Assembly: GCA_017979445.1 (NCBI GenBank)
Contig: CM030709.1
Span: forward strand, 6,800,001-6,864,000
Direction of reading: 5' to 3'
Length of the DNA: 64,000 bases
DNA from: Akebia trifoliata
Taxonomy: Eukaryota; Streptophyta; Magnoliopsida; Ranunculales; Lardizabalaceae
In this document: one piece after another, positions 10,790 to 21,442 of the stretch
How the letters are laid out: each line of letters starts with the position of its first letter
Numbering within the stretch: the stretch's first letter is position 1
Notes under the pieces: model-generated
What the model saw: the letters and a program-made list of their open reading frames with translations, nothing else
What the model was told of the DNA's origin: nothing
The model's database searches: none
Translations under genes and position numbers: made by a program

Positions 10790-12050
10790 TTTCTAATAGC
10801 CTTCTAAAAGTAGAACGATGGCGAGGGGTATGTCATGAGTTTCAAAATATTCATCACTTAGAGGAGTATGTTTATAAAGCATCTATGATTTTGTGCACAC
10901 CTCTACGTCAGTTGAATGCAGTGTTGTAGGAAGTCAGTTTAACATCATCACCCTTCTTTTAATGAGTGGGATACTAATGGGACAATTCAATAGGTTTGGT
11001 TAAGTTACAAAGTTTGATCTATTTAGTCATCGACATGTACCAAACATAATGATTAAGAAAAAAAAGATTGTTTTATCATGCTCACTTTTAAATATTTAAC
11101 CCAAGAAATTTTGTCGGAATAGTGTTTATTTGTTTATTAATATTTGTGTATAACATTTTTATTCTTATCACACTCCAAATAAAAATTAAAATACACTTTT
11201 CAAACAGTACAAAAGTTTGGCTCAAATCATAATCTCAACATTACAAAGCATTATAACATTCATTCAAAAAATTTCAATGGTTATTTGCAATTATGATTGG
11301 CTCATATAATACCCTAAACCCAAAAAATAAAAATCTAACACAAAATGAGACAGCATCTATTCACACCCCAACTTTTATTAATTAACAATCATTCACTTAT
11401 TTTCTTTATTTTTAATTGGATTGTAATAAGTAAGTTAGGTTCAATAACAAAAATAAATGTAAATAAATGCAAGTACAACAAGTACCCTCTTTGGTGGAGT
11501 CATCTCCAATCTTCTTTTAAAATGTGCATAATATAGGACATAATTTTGGCCTTTTTTATAGTCCTGTTTTGTACTTTTTCCCAAATGTTTGATGGACCTT
11601 TTGAAAGCCGATTTCAACTCATTCGGCCTAATATACACCACTGAGCCTGGATTCGTTATGTCAGTTTGGCTCAATAACAGTTATTAGTGGAGCCATGTAA
11701 CATTTGTGTTTGTGGTGAGCACTAAGGAGTGTTTTCTTTCTTATTCTTCTTCTTTTAGTTGGGTTAGGTGTGGAATAAAGAGAAGAGTCTTGTTCACTGC
11801 CTTCGTTGGACAATGCGTTCAACACTGTCCAACAAAGAGAAAACCATGCACTGCCACATCTGTACAGTGTTGAACACAGTGTCCAACTAAGAGAATTCAA
11901 ATTTGAATTTTCTGTAACAGTGTTGATTTGCTCTTCATTATAAGCTGATTTGGTCAACTTATAACATCATTTATAAGGTAAGAAAGCTCACTTTAACTTA
12001 GACCCTCTTTTTGTGTGTCAACATTGACTGGTTGGATTCAATGAACCATT
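10790..12050. other. Non-coding stretch
   Basis: No gene is seen. It holds a diverged copy of the CACCCCAACTTTTATTAATT repeat family (about 11360) and a small inverted repeat around 11810-11900 built on TTCAACACTGTCCAAC / CAGTGTTGAACACAG. Confidence 0.4.
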
Positions 12051-12059
12051 CAAGTGGTT

Positions 12060-12335
12060 TCTCATTCACTGCTAGTCAATAGTAGCAGCTAAGAGAGGTT
12101 ATTGGTTCAAGTCTACTTATCCAAAAGCAATATATATTCAAACATTATTAGGGGAAAATGAGGAATATTTCCTCAAGGCCCACCGCAGGGGTGCTCCTTC
12201 ACTTACCTGGTGCATGTGATGTGCGGGTGTTACATATGCCCAAAGAGAGACCCATATGCCTTGGCTCCAGCCCTGATTCATTTAGTTCTCCTAATCGGAT
12301 GTAAGTCTGGACACCCCATTATCAAAAAAATAAAA
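12060..12335 (+). mobile_element. tRNA-related SINE (copy 1)
   Basis: It carries a B-box-like GGTTCAAGTC near 12109, the family body CATGTGATGTGCGGG, then TATGCCTTGGCTCCAGCC, CGGATGTAAGTCTGGA and an A-rich tail. The body and tail match the SINEs at 14439 and 29855. The 5' boundary is approximate and no TSD was fixed. Confidence 0.7.
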
Positions 12336-12339
12336 ATTT

Positions 12340-14429
12340 TGCACTAATATAAAATGTCATTAGTACAAATCTTGGTTCAAATTTTTTGTTATCTTTTGGA
12401 ATGTTTCACAATCTATTTTGACCAAGATCACAACAAAACATTGAAGATTTTGGATTGTATTCAAATGTTTAAGAATATTTTAAAATTTCTTAGAATATTT
12501 CAATCTAGACCAACCTCCTTGTTTCGAGATAAGATTTTAAACATGGATCTGAATCGCCAATTAAGTAGAGGTCTACATTATTAAGTTTTTGACTGTTAAA
12601 TGGTTTTTGACATTTATGTAATGTGGATCCCATGGTACCCTAAGTGGTTTAATTTGGGAATAACTAAGTACGACGACTGACTACTTCTCTTTAATGTAGC
12701 ACCAACTTATCAATTAAAATTTGAATAATTAGAATTATATTTGAGTGCTTTAAAATATTATTATTATCTGATGATTTATTCTTATTTTTGTACTCAAATC
12801 TAATGTTTATGTATTATTAATCAAAGCTTTCTACATGTCAATATTCATGTGGTGGGTGGGGGTCAAAGAATGTGTCACATGGCATTTTCAAAGGAAACTC
12901 ATCAAGTTTTTCATGTTAATAGAGACAACAAATTGGGGTCCTCATAGACCACTTGATGAGGTGCATGTTAATTTTGATTAATTAATTTATTTGAAAATTT
13001 CTAATGAAAGTGTTGCCTTCACTAAATTAGGCCACGTGGCAAATTAATTTGGGCCCACTAGATCTCATTGATGTGAGTCATATCACTAATCAATAATCCT
13101 CCAAAATTAAAATCGTAAAGTTGAATGGCTTCAGATGAAGTTCAAAATGACTCATCCACGTCATCTCGATATCATTCAACAATAATGAGATGGATATATG
13201 ATACAAAACGTACAACTCGTATTCTTGTTTTGACAATCAAGTCATCTTGCATGAAATTTTGAAAATCTCGGCTAAATCAGTAAAACTTGATCTTATATAT
13301 TCTAAATTAAATTAAGATAAATTTCAATGACTAAAAACACCCTTAAAAAATGGTAAATTCAATACTAAGTTTAACGTCTGATATTTTTCATGAATGAGAT
13401 CGAGTTGTCTTGGGCAAGACATCTCATTTGGGATGAAATAATTCATTCAATAATTATTTATTGGTATATATATCTATATAAATAATTATAAATGTTTTGT
13501 AAAATAAGTTAGATTAAAAGATATTGAGTTACAATGTCACATTTTATTTTGATAATTGATATTACAATTATATAATACAAAATTAATTATTTTAATAAAA
13601 ATATGAAACCCCTGATGTCGAGGTCATACACCAAGTAGGCTGAAAAGGTACAAATGGGCACATTTTGCTACGTGGTATGATTGGATTTGAGTGTTTGTTA
13701 CATATGCGAACCCAACGAGGGGATGTTTCAAAAAATTATTGAACCAATCATGCTTTTCTAATATTTACGAAAACAGTCAAATACCCGATTGTTTGTAAAT
13801 TTTTTTAATCAAAATGCTCAGACAATCATTTTGGTTAAAGTATTTAATTACTAAAATGGGATATATGTTTATTTTTGTACGTAGTTTAAAAAAAAAAAAA
13901 AATAGTTGATTTAATAATGTTTGCAGCTGTTACGTATCCACTTAAATCAGATCACAAAAATAATAAAAAAGAAGAAAAAAATTGATATTGATCTCATTCG
14001 AGGGAGATCGAATCTCCTAGGCTACCAATTCAAAATGGTGAATCTCCAAAATCCAATAGGATCTTAATAATAATTTCTCTGCATATTTTTTTATTAATCT
14101 CATAATAAATTTAAATACAAGATAAACACTACCCTAACTATCCACTTCTCAAAACTACCCACTATCCCATAACCCACAATTCAATTTCTCCCACAATATA
14201 GATTATGATCCTATGCACCTAACCTATTTTAACTATTATACTACTTATTAATAATATATTTTATACATCATATGTATCTAAAACTACTCTACTCCCATTC
14301 TTATAATTAGGCACATAACAACAATACACATAACTCTCTTCGTAATTTCCCCTTAAATCTTATTTTTGGTGTGTAATCGGCCAATAATAAGTAGAAGAGT
14401 TTTAGCGGATTTTAGAGGAAGGAAAAAAA
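12340..14429. other. Non-coding stretch with dispersed repeats
   Basis: A diverged repeat at about 12345-12560 matches 5950-6170. No gene is recognisable. The rest is AT-rich. Confidence 0.4.
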
Positions 14430-14438
14430 CAAGTGCAT

Positions 14439-15045
14439 GAACATGAGGGGTAGGCTCAATGGTAATTTGAAATCCAATAAGTAGTGAGAGTTCATAGGTT
14501 GTGTGTAGGATATCCAATATGAGAAGTGGCTCCTCAAGGGCCACTTGCAAGGCATACCCTAACTTAATGCATGTGATGTGCGGGCGTTGCACGTGCTCGG
14601 GGGTAGGGACCTATATGCCTTGGTCTCAAGGGTGGAGACAAGATTTTCTTGTAGTGGGGGCAAACTATGATTAATTATATAGTTGAAGAATTTGAAGATG
14701 AATGGTTTTAGGGGGAAATTTTTTGGTTAGAAGTTGAAGAAAATGATATTTAGGTCATTTCCAATTAATATATGAGAAGGTCCGATCAAGAGGCAATGTC
14801 ATCAACAAAAAAATTGAAAGAAGGGATGGGAGGGGAGGTGAGGATGTCGGGGCAAATGAGGAGAGAGGTGAGGGAGTGAGGACAAATGAGGTATGTAATT
14901 AGTTGAAAATATAGGGATGTCTCAAAGTTTTGTGGGGACAATTGCCCCCATCAACACCGCCCCTCCTTGGTCGAGGCCTTGGCTAACCCAGTTCTATTAG
15001 TCAAACGTAAGTTTGGATTCCCGACTAACAAAAAAAAAAAAAAAG
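14439..15045 (+). mobile_element. tRNA-related SINE (copy 2), interrupted by a hAT MITE
   Basis: The head GGGGTAGGCTCAATGG fits a pol III A box. It is followed by CATGTGATGTGCGGGCGTTG. After the nested element the SINE resumes with GTAAGTTTGGATTCCC and a poly-A tail. CAAGTGCAT flanks both ends (14430-14438 and 15046-15054). Without the insertion it would be about 260 bp. Confidence 0.82.
14626..14964. mobile_element. hAT MITE nested in the SINE, 8-bp TSD
   Basis: The exact 8-bp duplication CCTTGGTC lies at 14618-14625 and 14965-14972. Ends resemble AGGGTGGAGACAAG and the complement of AGGGGCGGTG. Inside it matches the element at 6628, inverted: GTGGGGGCAAACTATG and GATGTCTCAAAGTTTTGTGG. The SINE must be older than this insertion. 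Confidence 0.87.
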
Positions 15046-15250
15046 CAAGTGCATCCAAATTTGTACATTCTCTTGTTTTTTCCAAAAGGGAAACAAAAAC
15101 TTTAATGTGATTTTGTTGATAGATTTAAATTAATAATAAATTTGCTTGATTTTAAAGTTATTAGTGTGACCTTAGTGACTAAAGACGGCGGCACAGATAT
15201 TTGAGTAAGAGTGGAAGCATAAGGGCATTTGCTATCTCTTAATAACAAAA

Positions 15251-15453
15251 GAGTCTTAATAATATGGCTTGCCAGGTAGCATACTCAAATGACTCCATGA
15301 CGAGGACAAGTTTGGGAATATGTATGCCTCGGAATACACTTTTTATGACGAAGTAAAATCGTATATCTCGAGACGTACAAATTAATAGAACCCGAACTTG
15401 TTGTCATGGAGTCATTTAAGTATGCCACTTGGCGAATCCTATTATCACGACTC
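15251..15453. mobile_element. Mutator-like foldback MITE, exact 9-bp TSD
   Basis: Ends GAGTCTTAATAATATGGC and complement of GAGTCGTGATAATAGGA. The TSD ATAACAAAA is exact at 15242-15250 and 15454-15462. Body arms read GCATACTCAAATGACTCCATG and its complement. Confidence 0.9.
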
Positions 15454-15462
15454 ATAACAAAA

Positions 15463-16332
15463 CCATCATTTCTAAAAGATAAAAGTATAATATCTCTATA
15501 AATAAATAAATAAATAAAAAACAAAAAACAAAAAAACACAGGTTTTTGTTAACGTGTGAGCTGTAAATACACTTAGAAAATTAGAATACAAGGGTATTTT
15601 GATAAAAGAAAAATAATTTTTTCAAGGTACAAAATCCTATTTCCTAAATGTATTTATTGCACTTTAAGGGCACACATTAACAAGACCCAAGAAAACAAGT
15701 AAATTGGTCTTATTAACTAATTTGTGCCTCAAAAAACAAAACATGACTCAACTTTAACATCACCATTATATTGCCATTCTAGTCAACCTCCAACTATCTA
15801 TAGTCGAATAATTCTCAATATATATAATTATGTACTAGAATTGAAATAAAAATTATTTCATAATATTGAATATAGGCTCTTTATGGAGAACGAATTTCCA
15901 ATATTTTGAAAATGAAGATTGAAGAAACATCAACTCCCAAATCATCTAATTGAGGATTAGTGCGCACACCACCATTAGAATTTAGAAGTACCCCTGCCCA
16001 TATATGTTGCACTTTGATTTCATATTTTTAAGTAATTCTACCTGTTTTTTGAACTTAACCCCCATTTTATTTCTAATCGAGGCCGAACCTAAATAAGTGC
16101 TTGAGAGATAGTCATCCATACACTGATGAAAGATATACAGATTCTAATAAAAAAGAGAGGAACCATGATGGACCCTAACCATATAGATATGTGAAGAATA
16201 AGATTCGATTAATTCTCTTGAATTTTCGATGAATTACAATCAGAAACAAGTCTAATAGCAAATCCAAGAGATTTAAACCTAATCAAATCAAATCCGTTAT
16301 AATATGATCCTAATCTAATATAAAATCTATCC
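15463..16332. other. Non-coding stretch
   Basis: AT-rich, no gene or defined element recognised. Confidence 0.4.
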
Positions 16333-16340
16333 TAATATCT

Positions 16341-16877
16341 ATGGGTGCAACTTGGTCTGGTTCAAACCGAGAACCAAACCAAACCGATGGCTTTGGGGTG
16401 GTTTGGTTTGGTTTGGAACAAGTTGTGGTTCGGTTCCAGGTTACAAAAATGGAGAACCGATCAATTTGGTTCGGTTCTTGGATCAAGCTTGTATAGAATT
16501 GCACCAAATCGAGAACTGAACTCCTATGCAATAAATAAATATATATGTATATAATAATTATTATGAATTATTTAAGAGTTATCAGATAGATTAGTGATCT
16601 TTTATGGATAAACGAATGATTTTTTATGGATAGATTTGTGATTTATTATATGAAATTTTATGTTTATTTTTTCATTAAAAAATATTATTTATAATTTATA
16701 AAATATTTGCAATCCGTGGAACCGAACCGTGCCAAACCGACTTTAATTTGGTTTAGGTTGGTTTGGTTCCAATAGAATTTGGTTCGGTTCTGGTTTTTAT
16801 TTAGTGGAACCGACCTATGTTGGTTCGGTTCCAATTTGACCTCAAACCGAACCGAACTGAATCAAGTTGCACCCCTG
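16341..16877. mobile_element. hAT-type non-autonomous element, GGTTCGGTT-rich, 537 bp
   Basis: The exact 8-bp duplication TAATATCT lies at 16333-16340 and 16878-16885. Ends are ATGGGTGCAACTTGG and the complement of CAGGGGTGCAACTTG. Subterminal regions are filled with CGGTTCGGTT / AACCGAACC motifs in both orientations, while the centre is plain AT-rich DNA. No coding sequence. Confidence 0.87.
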
Positions 16878-17310
16878 TAATATCTATTGAAATGATTTGG
16901 TGCATCTTAATACAACTTATTACATAACTTCCTATTTAATACTCTAACAAGATCTACATTAAATCTCACATGAATGGCTCCTTTCTATCATATAAAGGAA
17001 AATTTGATTTCAAGCTCCCACTCTTTGATGCTCCATGTATGCTTCACTAATTTATCTTGATTAATGATTCTTAACCGTACAGCATTTTTTTTTGTTATTA
17101 TAAGCTTTGAAACCCCTAGGTGGGCCTGTTCATCATAAAGCCTATTATCAAAGGAATTATAGGGAACCTTGATTTTAACCATTTTTAAACTATGTGATAG
17201 AAATAGACATTGTAAGAAACGTAGCCATTCTTGCAATCAACGCTAAGCACATTGTTTGATAGCTTTTTTTTCTTCTTGGCAGGTTACAACATTGCCCATA
17301 TTTCCTTAAC

Positions 17311-17748
17311 ATGGGAGATGGAGAGCCAAATGGACTCACATCGCCCCGGGTATTCATCCTCCTATCTGGGATTGCATCTGCAACCTTAGCAATTACGATC
17401 TACCACTGTTTCATTGTTGGTTGGTGCAACCGACGACGGGCCCATAATGACCCACAACAACAAGAACAAGAAGAAACTCCGTGCGGATTACATGATTCAA
17501 TAGTGAAACAAATCCCAGCATACAAGTACGATAAGGAGGTTGGATTGATCGGTGATGGCACGTGTGCGGTGTGCTTGAGTGAGTTTGAAGAAGGCGAGGA
17601 GATACGCACGCTGCCCGACTGCAGGCACTCGTTTCACGTACCTTGCATTGATATGTGGCTCTACTCGCATACAAGTTGCCCACTTTGCCGTTCCCTTACT
17701 TCCCCATCGCCACAATCCTTGCACCATCTATCCGGATCTAATGTGTAA
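17311..17748 (+). CDS. ATL-type RING-H2 E3 ubiquitin ligase (145 aa)
   Basis: Predicted membrane-anchored E3 ubiquitin ligase. A hydrophobic segment at residues 14-38 is followed by basic residues (CNRRRAH), as in ATL proteins. A diverged GLD-like motif lies at 58-73 (CGLHDSIVKQIPAYKY, with His for Asp). The RING-H2 domain has all eight zinc ligands: C85, C88, C104, H106, H109, C112, C123, C126, with W116 placed for E2 contact. It is intronless, as are most ATL genes, but at 145 residues it is short and has a minimal tail. The ATG at 17311 is the first in frame before the membrane segment; a possible leader acceptor (TTGGCAG) lies just upstream at about 17282. Family membership is secure. Substrate and exact orthologue are unknown. 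Confidence 0.9.
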   Translation: MGDGEPNGLTSPRVFILLSGIASATLAITIYHCFIVGWCNRRRAHNDPQQQEQEETPCGLHDSIVKQIPAYKYDKEVGLIGDGTCAVCLSEFEEGEEIRTLPDCRHSFHVPCIDMWLYSHTSCPLCRSLTSPSPQSLHHLSGSNV

Positions 17749-17860
17749 TTGGAATTGACTCGTTTTGATGGGTACTCTTGATCTCGATGATAATATTGTG
17801 ATGCTTAGGGTTTAATCAAGATAATTATAATGTAAGATAATAGTTGGTAAATTAATTGTC

Positions 17861-17866
17861 AATAAA
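17861..17866 (+). terminator. Putative poly(A) signal of the RING-H2 gene
   Basis: AATAAA lies about 113 bp after the stop codon, in a U-rich setting. Confidence 0.45.
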
Positions 17867-17960
17867 TAAGTTTTTTTTTATGTTGCTTAAGACTTGTAAT
17901 AGAATTTAGAAAACTGCCTCTTAAATTAGGAGTGTGATTAAGGAGGCAAAATTCCTAAAC

Positions 17961-18087
17961 GACTAATGATATCTGACTCCAAAAAGACACTTGGAATTCA
18001 CTCGCTGACATGCATGTGTGTACGGAACCATGGTTCTGTGCGGATGCTATGTCAGTGAGTGAATTCCGAGTCAGGTTATCGTGACTC
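17961..18087. mobile_element. Mutator-like foldback MITE, 127 bp, downstream of the RING-H2 gene
   Basis: Ends GACTAATGATATCTGACTC and complement of GAGTCACGATAACCTGACTC. Flanks TTCCTAAAC / TTCCTAAAT match at 8 of 9 positions. The core has GAACCATGGTTC. Confidence 0.82.
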
Positions 18088-18364
18088 TTCCTAAATGGAT
18101 CCAACCATCCGTCCTACGTTAGTGATGTAGCCCTTGTCACTAGGTTGTCAATGGACCCGATTTGGGTCTGGCATTAAATGGGCCACAACTAATTGGGCCT
18201 CAAACTCTCAGTATAAACTGGCCCATTTAAATGTAAATAATGGGTGGATTACCTCATGGCCCAAACCAAATCCTAAACATGAATCAGGCCTAGACCGTCC
18301 CAATTAGGGTTGTCATATTTTTAGTGGAATAAATTATTATTAAGTTGATATCTTGTAGATAATA

Positions 18365-18520
18365 TCTCATCAAAATTTTGAAGAAACTGACCTCTTTGGA
18401 TTACATGTGACACTTTCAAGGAGGTGTTTCCAATCTGGGGGAAAATGTAGGGATGTGAAATAAATTCAAAATGCCAGGTGTCTTGTAACAAAAATAGTTT
18501 CTTCAAAATTTGAAGCAGGC
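18365..18520. repeat. Foldback repeat, TTTGAAG family (copy 2)
   Basis: AAAATTTTGAAGAAAC on the left is inverted to GTTTCTTCAAAATTTGAAG on the right. Inside are TGGATTACATGTGACACTTTC and CCAGGTGTCTTGTAAC, as in the copies at 268 and 34118. Confidence 0.5.
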
Positions 18521-18533
18521 TGCCACTACGTGA

Positions 18534-18890
18534 AAACTAGAAAATTCGACAGAAAAAATTGACGAGCTAAGGCCCACGAGTTTTAGAAACGGAATTTTGA
18601 CGGTCCTAAACCGTCAAAGTTCTAGGTATTTCCATATTTGATGGCTTAGAGCTATCGAATTTCTCCCATCTTTCATTAATTTGACAGTTTCGACCTATCG
18701 AAAAAAATAAAATAAATAACAATGAAAAATTTGACACCAATTCGACTCCTTTGTCCGTCGAATTTTATGAAATTTGACGGCCTAGGGCCGTCAAATTTGA
18801 GCTCATTGTGTGCCCTCTTCAAAGTTGGACTCACAAGTAACTTCAAAATTATTGGTGCTTTCATGCCATTTGTTTTTGAATATTTATTTA
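18534..18890. mobile_element. CACTA transposon end fragment
   Basis: It starts CACTACGTGAAAAC and carries subterminal repeats in both orientations, such as GACGGCCTAGGGCCGTCAAA. CACTAC ends with dense subterminal repeats are typical of CACTA (En/Spm) elements. The second end was not found, so it is a fragment; the right limit is approximate. Confidence 0.6.
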
Positions 18891-18906
18891 TTGGAAAATG
18901 CTAAAA

Positions 18907-19056
18907 TGACACAAACGGAGACACAAAGGTGACAAAAATGATGTTGTGGTGCACACATAACCGTAGATGCTTTTTACTCGTATTTCGCAGAAAAGCATCT
19001 ATGGTGATATGCGCGACACCACATCATTTTGGCACCTTTGTGTCTCCTTTAGTGTC
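18907..19056. mobile_element. Foldback MITE with TGACACAAACGGAG arms
   Basis: TGACACAAACGGAGACACAA pairs with the right arm TTGTGTCTCCTTTAGTGTCA. The centre GTAGATGCTTTTTACTCG...AAAGCATCTATGGT is a short hairpin also found at 21595 and 62590 inside elements with other ends. Confidence 0.6.
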
Positions 19057-19236
19057 AATCCAACATGAGTCTTATTTATTTTTCCAAGGTGGCTTGGGAT
19101 TCATATATGTTGTTGAGAAAACCTATGATGATCTGTCTAATACACCAAATCAACAGTTATAAACCTACAATAACATAGAAATGGACCACGTGGCAATTTG
19201 AAATAATAAAAAAATCCCTAGAAATCGTTAATAAAA

Positions 19237-19466
19237 GAGTCGTGATAATATGGCTCGCCAAGTGACATACTCAAATGACTCCATAATGTAACAAGTTCGG
19301 GTATCGAAGATCTGAACACCTCAGGATACATGATTACACTTTCCCATAAAATGTGTATCACAAGGGAATTGTATATCCCGAGATGTATAGATGTACAATT
19401 CTTGAACTTGTCCAAGTCATGGAGTCATTTAAGTATGCCACCTGGCAAGTCATATTATCAAGACTC
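19237..19466. mobile_element. Mutator-like foldback MITE, 230 bp, exact 9-bp TSD
   Basis: Ends GAGTCGTGATAATATGGC and complement of GAGTCTTGATAATATGAC. The TSD TTAATAAAA is exact at 19228-19236 and 19467-19475. This is the clearest reference copy of the family in the window. Confidence 0.92.
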
Positions 19467-19532
19467 TTAATAAAATTGCAAACTCAGCCAAAAAAAAAAT
19501 AAAAAAGTAAAAATAAAAAAGAAAAACAAAAA

Positions 19533-19754
19533 GAGAGGTGATAATCTAACTACCCCACGTGACATACTCAATCCACTCCTTGACGTGACAAGTTCGAGAA
19601 TCTTACATCTACTCTCCTTGAGATACATGATTCTCTCGAGATACAATTTTTATAGGGAAGTGAAGTCGTGTATCTTGAGGAGTGGATCTACCGATCCCAG
19701 ACCTATCACATCAAGGTAGTGGATTGAGTAAGGTGTAGGCTGATTATCATCATT
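19533..19754. mobile_element. Mutator-like foldback MITE
   Basis: Arms GAGGTGATAATCTAACTACC and complement of the right end GATTATCATC; body GACGTGACAAGTTCGAGAAT as in other copies. The A-rich flanks make the TSD ambiguous. Confidence 0.72.
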
Positions 19755-19793
19755 AAAAAACAAAAAAGAAAAAAACTCCATTATTTAAGTGAT

Positions 19794-20019
19794 GAGTCGT
19801 GATAATCTGTCTACCCCCACATGACAATTGACTACCTGACGTAACAAGTCTGAGAATTGTAGATTTGTGTTCCTCGGGATACAAAATTCCCACAAGATAC
19901 ACTTTTTATGGGGAAGTGCAGCATTGTATCGCAAGGATCACAGATCTACGGCCTCCAAAGTTGTCATGTCAAAGTAGTTAATTGAATTTGCCACGTGGAT
20001 AGTCAGATTATAACGATTG
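19794..20019. mobile_element. Mutator-like foldback MITE, 3' of the WOX2-like gene
   Basis: Left end GAGTCGTGATAATCTG; right end AGTCAGATTATAACGATT. It contains the family body (CCTCGGGATACAAAATTCCC and an inverted partner). It lies about 200 bp past the WOX stop codon, so it could supply 3' UTR sequence; that is untested. Confidence 0.72.
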
Positions 20020-20220
20020 TTAAAGAGATATTACTTAAAAGTTAAGTGTTTAATTAAGGGGAGCAAGACAAGACAACCCACCATAGAAACGAAACCATTT
20101 TCCAACTCAACATATTTACAACGCTATAAAGCTCGGCATCCAAAACAAATTCTAACAATTAACCATCATATTCAACGATCACTAAGCGAACGTTACTACC
20201 CTGCGTATGTTAGCCTGAAA

Positions 20221-21017
20221 TCAGAGAGAGTTTGTATCTCGAGAGCCATCATCAATGAAAGTCTCCACAGAGGTTGATTGATTAGAATTAACGGCGAAAG
20301 ATGCATTAAAAGGATTTCTAGACTTTTCTTCCAAAATACCAGTTGGGTGCAACGGAAAAAGCACCAAGGTTTGGGGATTGCCGTTAGATTTAACATTGGT
20401 GGTGTGAATGATATCGTACTGCGTCGGGTACATATTATATTCATATCCTGCTCCACCATTCTCCTTCCTCTTGTCCATCTTATCTGTGTTTGTGTTTGGG
20501 GTCCTCCTAATCCCACCAAGGAGAGAAGCATTGGTGCACTGAGGATAATAGTCAAACCCCCTCTGTTGTATGTTGAATGGGCTGCAAACAACTGATAGCA
20601 GAATAACTAAGTTTCAACCATGAGAGAGAAAATAATTTTTAATAATATATTATGTGTGATAAATAATGTAAGAATTGAGAGTAAGTAACCGTTAGAGGAA
20701 GCAGGAGTTGAAGGTAAAATGGGTGGAGATCTAGATGAGTGATTGATATAAAACAGCTTCTCATCCTGCTTTTGCCTCTGCTTCTGTCTCTGTCTTGCTT
20801 TATGATTCTGAAACCAATAGAAGACGTTTTTTTCTTCTAAGTAACCGTACGCCTTAAGTCTACTCGTAATCTCTTGTATTTGTTCCGCACTCGGAGTCTT
20901 GATTCCTTCTCTGTACAAAGCCTCAAGCATGCTTATCTGCTCGTTTGTCGGATTCCACCTCCAACTTGCTGGATGACCTTCACCAGATAACGACACGTCA
21001 ACCTTCTTATCTTCCAT
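20221..21017 (-). CDS. WOX2-like: WUSCHEL-related homeobox transcription factor, WOX2-like (2 exons, 232 aa)
   Basis: Homeodomain transcription factor of the WUS clade, nuclear. Exon 1 is 20690-21017 and exon 2 is 20221-20591. The 98-bp intron (donor GTTACT, acceptor ATCAG) splits a Val codon and restores one frame, giving [14 protein letters not shown], a join that resembles WOX2 proteins. The homeodomain spans residues 18-82 ([36 protein letters not shown]). The QRQKQ ending after the homeodomain favours WOX2 over WUS, WOX1, WOX4 or WOX5. The WUS-box TLVLFPLH is at 184-191 and is the known repression motif. WOX2 acts in the apical lineage of the early embryo in Arabidopsis; that role here is inference. 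One oddity: the turn before helix 3 reads LEEKN where nearly all WOX proteins have IEGKN. The protein is somewhat shorter than Arabidopsis WOX2 (260 aa). An apparent open frame over the exon 2 region in another phase is not the gene. Confidence 0.9.
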
Positions 21018-21120
21018 AGATTCTCTTTTCTCAAGTTCAAAAGACTTAAGACTTGAGACTCGAGAGAGACAAAGAGATGTGTTGGGTATTTTTGTATTGT
21101 TGGATATGGATTTTGGACCT

Positions 21121-21127
21121 CTTTATA
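21121..21127 (-). promoter_or_regulatory. Putative TATA box of the WOX2-like gene
   Basis: On the minus strand TATAAAG lies about 105 bp upstream of the ATG, which would give a leader of roughly 70 bases. Inferred from sequence only. Confidence 0.5.
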
Positions 21128-21418
21128 TGTTCGAAAAACCCAAACTTCAAACAACGTTGGAGGCTCCCTATCAAACATAGGGTGGAGATTGGTTATCTGT
21201 GTTCTTAACTTGACCGTCAAACGTAGTTTGAGCTTAATAATTTTAATTTGAGGGATTACGAAGCGTTCGGATCGCAGAGGAAAACGATTTGCATACGAGC
21301 TCCTCGAATTGTGTAGGAATTTAAAGCAAGTTTGTGATCCTAATGACGTGGCGACTAGTATGGCACCATGGCTTGAGTAGCTCATATCAAACTCGGATAC
21401 GATGCACAGGAGCGAGCG

Positions 21419-21442
21419 AGAGAGAGAGAGAGAGAGAGAGAG
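21419..21442. repeat. (GA)n microsatellite in the WOX2-like upstream region
   Basis: About 12 GA units, roughly 400 bp upstream of the start codon. GA/CT tracts can bind BBR/BPC proteins in plants; a role here is not shown. Confidence 0.85.

Noticed and set aside
11661..11957. 98-codon minus-strand frame
   Set aside because: It covers a small inverted repeat and has no recognisable domain.
17400..17727. Three minus-strand open frames under the RING-H2 gene
   Set aside because: They are antisense shadows of a well-supported coding region.
20196..20591. A 131-codon minus-strand open frame over WOX exon 2
   Set aside because: It is in the wrong phase; the frame carrying the WUS-box joins exon 1 exactly with a canonical intron.
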